A stretch of 7,376 nucleotides of DNA from Clostridiales bacterium (lineage in GTDB: Bacteria > Bacillota > Clostridia > Oscillospirales > QAMX01). A program made the translations under genes and the position numbers. Positions 1 through 4,650 of this stretch are shown here, in pieces (positions within the stretch are counted from its first letter, which is position 1; every line of letters begins with the position of its first letter). Below the pieces are notes generated by a model. That model saw only the letters and a list, made by a program, of their open reading frames with translations. It did no database searches and was not told the DNA's origin. Where the stretch lies: contig DUUG01000034.1 of NCBI GenBank assembly GCA_012841675.1, forward strand, positions 1-7,376, in the 5' to 3' direction.

Positions 1-196
1 CGCCGGCCGAAGCATCAGCACCGACCGGTATATGCAAAGCTCTGTCCGCGTCATGCCCGGCTGTTATATAACGGGGCAGGCCGCCGGTGCCGCCGCTGCC
101 CTTGCCAAAGCAAGCGGTGACGTGCGTGGGGTGGATGTAAACGCATTGCGCAGCGCCCTTATTGCACAAGGAGCGTATTTGCCGCCGGTGGAATAG
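1..196 (+). CDS. FAD-dependent oxidoreductase, C-terminal fragment
   Basis: This is the last 64 codons of a gene that begins left of the window, read from base 2 and ending with TAG at 194-196. The visible part contains a DRYMQSSVRVMPGC stretch followed by GQAAGAAAALA. That arrangement is typical of the C-terminal FAD-contacting segment of FAD-dependent oxidoreductases of the FAD_oxidored/glucose-inhibited-division-like group, where a small-residue helix packs against the flavin. After it comes a short tail (DVNALRSALIAQGAYLPP) like the C-terminal helix of these proteins. Substrate and reaction cannot be deduced because the Rossmann GxGxxG region and substrate domain lie outside the window. 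The gene is probably co-transcribed with the acetyltransferase that starts 15 nt downstream. The family call rests on recalled motifs, not a search. Confidence 0.65.
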   Translation, partial: AGRSISTDRYMQSSVRVMPGCYITGQAAGAAAALAKASGDVRGVDVNALRSALIAQGAYLPPVE

Positions 197-211
197 GCAA
201 AGGAGAATACG

Positions 212-802
212 ATGGAAATAAACCTCCGCCCCGTTCCCATGGAGGAACGGGAGGTACTTGCCAACCTTTTGGAAAAGTACAACTATGAGTTTTCCCAATA
301 TGACGACCGGGACGTGAACCCTCTCGGGCTGTATGGCTACCGTTATTTAGACCATTACTGGACGGAAGCATCCCGTTTCGCCTACTTTATAGAAGCCGAC
401 GGCAAGCTCGCCGGGTTTGTCATGGTAAACAACCACCCCGTTTTGGAAGGGCGGAAAACCGATTTTTCCCTTGCCGAGTTTTTCGTTCTATATAAATATC
501 GAAGACAGGGCGTTGGGAAAAGGGCATTTCTCCTTCTCATGGAAAAGCACCAAGGCACATGGCAGTTGCATTGCCATCCGAAGAATGTGCCGTCTGTGTA
601 TTTCTGGGACTGCGTGGTCGGCACGCTGACCGGAGGACAGTTTGAAAAAATCTCCTTCTGCCCCGGAACGGAGTATCCCGACGGAACCTTGGCCCATGTG
701 TATTATTTTGACAGCCGGAAGGACACCCCCCGGCCGTCCAATCCGCACCTTGCTACACCTCTCGCCGCGCGGATGCAGAAAAAGATCGGGCGTATATTTT
801 AG
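212..802 (+). CDS. GNAT family N-acetyltransferase
   Basis: This is a 196-residue protein of the Gcn5-related N-acetyltransferase fold, which transfers an acetyl group from acetyl-CoA to an amine; the acceptor is unknown. The diagnostic acetyl-CoA pyrophosphate loop (motif A) is RRQGVGK at residues 97-103, preceded by the beta-4 strand AEFFVLYKY. The N-terminal part (NYEFSQYDDRDVNPLGLYGYRYLDHYW, about residues 24-50, then FAYFIEADGKLAGFVMV) resembles small clostridial/bacillar acetyltransferases. The ATG at 212 is chosen because AAAGGAGA lies at 199-206. The usual fold should end near residue 168 (AHVYYFDS). The final 28 or so residues, rich in Pro and Arg, look non-homologous and overlap the next GNAT reading frame, so the natural C-terminus may have been altered by an indel. 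There is no signal peptide or membrane segment; it should be cytoplasmic. Confidence 0.85.
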   Translation: MEINLRPVPMEEREVLANLLEKYNYEFSQYDDRDVNPLGLYGYRYLDHYWTEASRFAYFIEADGKLAGFVMVNNHPVLEGRKTDFSLAEFFVLYKYRRQGVGKRAFLLLMEKHQGTWQLHCHPKNVPSVYFWDCVVGTLTGGQFEKISFCPGTEYPDGTLAHVYYFDSRKDTPRPSNPHLATPLAARMQKKIGRIF

Positions 803-1248
803 AATGTCACTGCCGGGTCAACTACGCATGCGATACGGCATGGGCTCGGCAGAAGCCCTACGAGCAATACCGAAGCGAATGGTTTTCTTTAACCGGACAA
901 ACAGAGGGGTTTTGGAGTGCATTTTTAGAATCGGTCAAGGATCCCGCCTCCATTACTGACATATGGGAAACGCCGGACGGGGTCAATGTCGGCTATGTTT
1001 GGGCTCCGTTTTATAAAGACAACGAAAGCGGCTTTGCCTTTTTGGAAGTGCAAGATATTTATATCGAAGAACCGTTTCGGCGGCAGGGTCTGGCCCGAGC
1101 CATCTACGAAGAAGCAGAGAAAAAGGCAAAAAGTCAGGGTGCGGCCGCTTTGCGGGCCGGGACAGGAGCGGACAATATTATCTCCCGGTTATTCCATGAA
1201 AAGCTCGGCTTTTTACCCTATCGGTTTGAGTTCGAAAAGAAACTTTAG
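712..1248 (+). pseudogene. second GNAT acetyltransferase, no start codon (frame-disrupted)
   Basis: A reading frame stays open from just after a TGA at 709-711 to TAG at 1246-1248, in the -1 frame relative to the preceding gene. From about 763 it reads as a coherent GNAT protein: RRADAEKDRAYILECHC near the N-terminus, a WFSLTGQTEGFWSAFLES helix, strand VGYVWAPFY, strand AFLEVQDIYIEE, the acetyl-CoA loop FRRQGLA, and the motif-B helix with LFHEKLGF. It therefore has essentially a whole acetyltransferase domain (about 160 residues). No ATG, GTG or TTG occurs in frame before a TTG at 1042, which would leave out half the domain. Either the start was lost by mutation or deletion, an indel (for example in the C6 run at 726-731) has separated what was one two-domain protein, or translation shifts frame. 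A sequencing error is also possible. Acceptor substrate unknown. Confidence 0.6.
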
Positions 1249-1290
1249 CCCCTGTTTTCCTTGGAAAAAATTGAATATCTTCAAGATTTT

Positions 1291-1329
1291 GGCACCGGAA
1301 CAAGGGTTTGTCCGGTGCCTTGTTTTTTC
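1291..1329 (+). terminator. Rho-independent terminator after the GNAT genes
   Basis: An 8-bp GC-rich stem, GGCACCGG (1291-1298) with CCGGTGCC (1312-1319), is extended by ACAA/TTGT after one bulged A, has a short loop, and is followed directly by TTGTTTTTTCT. This is a canonical intrinsic terminator 42 nt after the last GNAT stop codon. It separates the oxidoreductase/acetyltransferase unit from the transporter operon. Confidence 0.9.
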
Positions 1330-1363
1330 TCTCGCTTTTAGTCATATTGTAGTAAAAATACCC

Positions 1364-1459
1364 ATGGAATTTGTGCAGTATGCTATTGTTTTTGTGATTA
1401 TTACCGTGTGCTTTTCCTTGACTTTGCAGATTGTATCGGATAGAATGCATAAAGCGTGA
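1364..1459 (+). CDS. possible 31-aa single-pass membrane peptide
   Basis: An ATG at 1364 opens a 31-codon frame whose product is a single hydrophobic segment (about residues 3-24, rich in Val, Ile, Phe and Leu) ending in a charged tail (SDRMHKA). This resembles small holin-like or type I toxin-like peptides of Firmicutes in general shape only; I do not recognise a family. Against it being a gene: there is no good Shine-Dalgarno upstream, and the strong promoter at 1418-1446 lies inside it. The hydrophobicity could simply reflect T-rich promoter DNA. Low confidence. Confidence 0.22.
   Translation: MEFVQYAIVFVIITVCFSLTLQIVSDRMHKA
1418..1446 (+). promoter_or_regulatory. sigma-A promoter of the ABC transporter operon
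   Basis: The -35 box TTGACT (1418-1423) and -10 box TAGAAT (1441-1446) each match consensus at five of six bases and are separated by exactly 17 nt. Transcription would start near 1453, giving a leader of about 318 nt before the TTG start at 1771. It lies downstream of the terminator at 1291-1329, so it is the obvious promoter for the three-gene operon. Confidence 0.75.
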
Positions 1460-1555
1460 ACGCAATAGGTTTGCGGAACTGCTGTCAGATCGAACACACA
1501 TATGCGGGCGAAGCCATTTCGCCCTAGCCCTTTGCGATTGTCTTAGGAGGATCAA

Positions 1556-1615
1556 ATGCTGCTTATAGCGGCACAGGAAGCCATTCACTGTGCCCCCGTA
1601 TTCAATGGTGAATAA
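1556..1615 (+). CDS. 19-codon upstream ORF (possible leader peptide)
   Basis: A perfect AGGAGG (1545-1550) stands 5 nt before an ATG that opens a 19-codon frame ending with TAA at 1613-1615. The predicted peptide begins MLLIAAQEA and ends FNGE. It shows no run of one regulatory amino acid, so classical amino-acid-starvation attenuation is not indicated. It lies in the operon leader, after the promoter and before the competing hairpins. A ribosome at its stop codon would cover roughly 1616-1627, including AGGC (1620-1623), which can pair with GCCT at 1650-1653. The Shine-Dalgarno quality supports translation; a regulatory role is inference. Confidence 0.4.
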   Translation: MLLIAAQEAIHCAPVFNGE

Positions 1616-1700
1616 GCATAGGCTGCCGGCTTGTCCGGTGACGTGGGATGCCTGCGTCGGCTGAGATTCCCTTGACTTTTGTCATGTAAGGGATTTTTGC

Positions 1701-1734
1701 GGCTGCAGGCAAATCGCCTGCGGCCTTTGCTTTT
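1701..1734 (+). terminator. candidate intrinsic terminator/attenuator hairpin
   Basis: GGCTGCAGGC (1701-1710) pairs over ten positions, one of them G·U, with GCCTGCGGCC (1716-1725) around a five-base AAATC loop. TTTGCTTTTG follows. The T tract is interrupted by GC, so it is weaker than the terminator at 1291. Its position, 46 nt before the start codon of the operon's first gene and inside the transcribed leader, fits a conditional attenuator. Confidence 0.45.
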
Positions 1735-1752
1735 GCCGGAATTCCCGGCTTG

Positions 1753-1761
1753 AGAGGAGAG
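1753..1761 (+). promoter_or_regulatory. ribosome binding site that decides the ABC gene start
   Basis: AGAGGAGAG at 1753-1761 lies before the in-frame TTG at 1771, with 11 nt between GGAG and the start codon. The alternative in-frame TTG at 1750 overlaps this Shine-Dalgarno and directly follows the hairpin at 1735-1749, so it has no ribosome binding site of its own. TTG 1771 is therefore preferred. Confidence 0.6.
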
Positions 1762-1770
1762 TGTTTCCGT

Positions 1771-4089
1771 TTGAAAAACACAAAACTGCCCGATCATATT
1801 GCCGTGTGTTTTAGAGCACGCGGCGTCGACACATCGAAAATAGTGCGCTATGTCAAGGGTGACATGGACAGACAGGGGCGCTATGTCGATCAGATTTTAG
1901 CTTTTGACGACAAAAACTTCTATATCCTGTCCGGCACAGAACGAGTCGAACAGGTAAAAGGAAGCAAAGCCCGCCTGCATGTTCTTTTCGACGCATCCGA
2001 CTTTGTCGAGCGACCCATTACGGAGCTTGGTCATCTTGACACCGACCAAATGGTCGCCACCGTGCGCTTGTATTCCGAAAAGGAGGGCCGGCTGGAAGAG
2101 CTGGCGCTGGCCTCCATCGGGCGTACAAACGCCTTTGAAATTTTTGCAAAGCATTTTAACCGTTTTACGGACAACGTGGAAGAAAAAGAGGAAGGCCCCA
2201 TAGCGGAAGAGCCCGATCTTTTCTGCGACAAGTGCGGCATGCGCTATCCTGATCCAAACCGCAAGGTCTGCCCCAAGTGTATTAGCCGCATGTCCATTAC
2301 CGTTCGCCTGGTAAAGCTGTTTTTTAAATACTGGCCACAGCTTCTGATGATTGTCGTCTTCCTAGGACTTACGACTTTATTAAACGTTGTTTCGCCGTAT
2401 CTATCCACCGCCTTAATTTACGACAAGGTCTTGGCCATCCCTGAAAGGGTGCAAATAGGCGAAGTAGATACATTGTATTTCGGCATTGATTTGTATCGTG
2501 AAGTGCTTCTTGTCATTCTCGGCTTGCTCTGTGTCCGAATCATCAGCCATGGGCTGCTGATCCTGCGCTCCCGGTACATAGCCGGCGTTGTGCCGCGCGT
2601 TGTGTATGATATGAAAATGCTGATCTTTGGCTCTATGCAGAGACTGGGCGTCGGCTTTTACACAAGCAAGCAGACCGGCTCATTGATGACCCGTGTAAAT
2701 GGCGATGCCAACAACGTCTACCATTTCTTTCTTGACGGTATTCCCTATCTCTTTACGAGCTCTTTCACTTTTATCGGCGTTCTTGTGATCATGTTCAGCA
2801 TTAGCTGGAAGCTGACCCTGCTTGTGTTTGTGAGCATTCCCATCATTGTCCTTGGCTACTGGCTTGTGATGATGTTCTTCCGCCGGCTGTACCATGCCAA
2901 CTGGGTGTATGCCTCCCGCATGCATTCCCTCTTGTCGGATGCCCTGTATGGCCAGCGGGTCATTAAGGCCTTTACCCAGGAAGATTCCGAAACCGAACGC
3001 TTTTCCGAATACAGCACTCGTGTTTTTAATTCCAGCACCAAAATCGGTGTTGCGCAGAACACCGTTTACCCTCTGATCGGTCTGATTATGCGTCTTACCA
3101 GCGTTGTGCTGCTGGGCGCCGGCTCTATCATGGTCATCCAAGGCGAGCTTTCGTTAGGTATTTTGATGACCTTCTCCGTTTACATGAACATGCTGTTTGA
3201 GCCCCTCGGCTTTTTCTCCAACGTGGCCAACTGGTGGGCCGTTTGTGTAGACTCGGCGCAGCGTATTTTCGAGATTATTGACGCGGAAACCGACCTGCCC
3301 GAGGCGGATAATCCCGTTCGTTTAGATAAAATCCGCGGTGATTTCGAAGTGCGCGAGGTTATGTTTGAGTATGAGCCCGGCCGGCCCGTTGTAAGAAACA
3401 TGTCACTGCAGGTGAAAGCCGGACAAATGCTCGGCATTGTGGGCAAAACGGGCGCCGGCAAGTCAACGCTTGTGAACCTGCTGGCCCGTCTGTATGACCC
3501 CAACGAAGGAAGCATCTATTTAGACGGACATAACCTGAAAGACATTGCCACCGAGGATCTGCGCAAGAATATCGGTATTGTTTCTCAGGATATTTACTTG
3601 TTTATCGGAAGCATAGCTGACAATATCCGTTACGCCCGGCCCGACGCCACCATGGACGAGGTTATCGCGGCGGCAAAGACTGCCTGCGCCCACGATTTTA
3701 TCGTGAAGTTCCCCGATGGCTATGAAACACGGGTCGGTGCCGGCGGACAAGGGCTTTCCGGCGGTGAAAGACAGCGAATTTCCATCGCCCGTGCCGTTAT
3801 CCAGAACCCGAGCATTCTGATTCTGGACGAGGCAACGGCGGCCATGGATACGGAAACGGAACGGAATATCCAGAATTCGCTGGCCGAGCTGCAAAAGGGA
3901 CGTACAACTATTGCCATTGCTCATCGCCTTTCCACACTGCGCGACGCCGACGTCTTGGCTGTCATTGACAAAGGCCGCGTCGTGGAATACGGCACGCACG
4001 CAGAGCTGATCCAGAAGGAAGACGGCACCTATCGCCGGCTTTACACCTTGCAGATGGAAGCGCTGAAATTCATCGGCATTGGCCAATAG
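1771..4089 (+). CDS. ABC exporter half-transporter with N-terminal zinc-ribbon domain (first paralogue)
   Basis: This is a 772-residue fused permease-ATPase of the ABCB/MsbA-like type IV exporter class; two such chains form an ATP-driven exporter in the membrane. Residues 1 to about 145 are a soluble extra domain of unknown fold. They are followed by a four-cysteine zinc ribbon (CxxC at 152-155 and 167-170). Six predicted membrane helices lie near 188-212, 245-268, 324-348, 350-373, 435-457 and 461-485. The ATPase domain starts near 524, with Walker A GKTGAGKS (558-565), Q-loop Gln606, signature LSGGE (662-666), Walker B ending in Asp686 with catalytic Glu687, and switch His718, so it should hydrolyse ATP. 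Ordinary half-exporters are about 580-600 residues; the excess is the N-terminal region. It is the first gene of an operon with a DUF1854 protein and a second ABC half-transporter. The substrate is unknown. The start is TTG 1771, chosen by the Shine-Dalgarno. Confidence 0.9.
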   Translation: MKNTKLPDHIAVCFRARGVDTSKIVRYVKGDMDRQGRYVDQILAFDDKNFYILSGTERVEQVKGSKARLHVLFDASDFVERPITELGHLDTDQMVATVRLYSEKEGRLEELALASIGRTNAFEIFAKHFNRFTDNVEEKEEGPIAEEPDLFCDKCGMRYPDPNRKVCPKCISRMSITVRLVKLFFKYWPQLLMIVVFLGLTTLLNVVSPYLSTALIYDKVLAIPERVQIGEVDTLYFGIDLYREVLLVILGLLCVRIISHGLLILRSRYIAGVVPRVVYDMKMLIFGSMQRLGVGFYTSKQTGSLMTRVNGDANNVYHFFLDGIPYLFTSSFTFIGVLVIMFSISWKLTLLVFVSIPIIVLGYWLVMMFFRRLYHANWVYASRMHSLLSDALYGQRVIKAFTQEDSETERFSEYSTRVFNSSTKIGVAQNTVYPLIGLIMRLTSVVLLGAGSIMVIQGELSLGILMTFSVYMNMLFEPLGFFSNVANWWAVCVDSAQRIFEIIDAETDLPEADNPVRLDKIRGDFEVREVMFEYEPGRPVVRNMSLQVKAGQMLGIVGKTGAGKSTLVNLLARLYDPNEGSIYLDGHNLKDIATEDLRKNIGIVSQDIYLFIGSIADNIRYARPDATMDEVIAAAKTACAHDFIVKFPDGYETRVGAGGQGLSGGERQRISIARAVIQNPSILILDEATAAMDTETERNIQNSLAELQKGRTTIAIAHRLSTLRDADVLAVIDKGRVVEYGTHAELIQKEDGTYRRLYTLQMEALKFIGIGQ

Positions 4090-4107
4090 CGGAGAGGAAG
4101 GCTTGAA

Positions 4108-4629
4108 ATGGAACAGAAAATTTCACTTATCAATCTGTCCGGAATTAAGTATTTAGATCCGGAAAAAGCACACTTTTATTTAAAAAACGACCAATTTTTA
4201 TGCCTTGATTACGACGGGGAAACCTACGAGAACATTAAGCTGCACCGTTCGATTCCCTTTAAGCTGCCCGATGATTTTATATCGGTACAGGACATGGATT
4301 CCAAGGAAATATTCTTAATCCGCTCGCTATACCAATTCACCCCCGAGCAGGCAAATTTGCTCGGCCAGCAGCTTCACAAGCGGTATTTTTCTCCGTCCAT
4401 TTCGAGAATCTACTCGGTGAAGCAGAAGATGGGTTACCTCTATTTTGAAGTGGAAACCTCCGCGGGGCGCAAGGTATTTGCTTTAAATGATGTAACGCGC
4501 AACCTTCGCCGCATTGACGATGGCGCGCGCATTGTTATCATCGATGTAGACGGAAACCGTTATATCATTGAGGATGTTGCCCGGATGCTGCCTAAAGACT
4601 TCCGGCGTATCGAACCGTATCTGCTGTAA
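4108..4629 (+). CDS. DUF1854 family protein, ABC transporter partner
   Basis: This is a 173-residue soluble protein with no signal peptide, membrane segment or cysteine motif. The C-terminal half (SVKQKMGYLYFEVETSAGRK, then FALNDVTRNLRRIDDG, then VIIDVDGNRYIIED, ending RIEPYLL) matches my recollection of DUF1854. That family has no known biochemical activity and is found fused to, or encoded beside, ABC exporter proteins. Some annotation pipelines call such proteins cyanophycin metabolism-associated because of gene neighbourhood in Proteobacteria, but nothing here supports cyanophycin directly. The start ATG has AGAGGAAGG about 6 nt upstream. The gene sits 18 nt after one ABC gene and 21 nt before the next, so it is almost certainly co-translated with them. 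The likely role, by inference, is an accessory or regulatory subunit contacting the cytoplasmic domains. Confidence 0.8.
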   Translation: MEQKISLINLSGIKYLDPEKAHFYLKNDQFLCLDYDGETYENIKLHRSIPFKLPDDFISVQDMDSKEIFLIRSLYQFTPEQANLLGQQLHKRYFSPSISRIYSVKQKMGYLYFEVETSAGRKVFALNDVTRNLRRIDDGARIVIIDVDGNRYIIEDVARMLPKDFRRIEPYLL

Positions 4630-4650
4630 ATAAAGAAGGGGGAAAGCCCG

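Larger units (their letters stand above)
1453..1770 (+). promoter_or_regulatory. long structured 5' leader, candidate attenuator or riboswitch
   Basis: This untranslated stretch of about 318 nt between the promoter and the first ABC gene holds several self-complementary elements. GGGCGAA/TTCGCCC (1506-1512 with 1518-1524) is a 7-bp hairpin. GCACAG/CTGTGC (1571-1576 with 1588-1593) lies within the upstream ORF. CCGG/CCGG lies at 1627-1638. An ATTCCCTT/AAGGGAT hairpin lies near 1666-1693. A 10-bp terminator-like hairpin lies at 1701-1725 and a GCCGG/CCGGC hairpin at 1735-1749. The segment GCCTGCG at 1650-1656 is repeated at 1716-1722, so both compete for the same left arm (1704-1710). I compared it from memory with T-box, TPP, cobalamin, lysine, ydaO, c-di-GMP and guanidine leaders and found no match to any. 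Structure was assigned by eye only; regulation is inferred. Confidence 0.5.

Noticed and set aside
986..1459. 157-codon plus-strand frame over the second GNAT and the terminator
   Set aside because: Its sequence is unlike any domain, whereas frame 1 over the same bases gives clear GNAT motifs. It also reads through the terminator hairpin.
1178..1588. 136-codon minus-strand frame across the terminator and promoter region
   Set aside because: The translation is low-complexity and basic with no recognisable fold. It crosses a strong plus-strand terminator and promoter and overlaps the GNAT end.
1640..1670. CTGAGA suggesting a TPP riboswitch
   Set aside because: The rest of the TPP core (the CCTGATCTGG-like segment and GGGG start) is absent, so the short match is likely chance.
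1672..1700. Second TTGACT as a -35 box nearer to the ABC gene
   Set aside because: At 16-18 nt downstream there are only T-rich/GC bases with no TATAAT-like -10, and TTGACT is part of a hairpin stem.
1750..1770. Upstream TTG start for the first ABC gene
   Set aside because: It overlaps the Shine-Dalgarno that serves TTG 1771 and directly follows a hairpin, leaving no ribosome binding site for itself.
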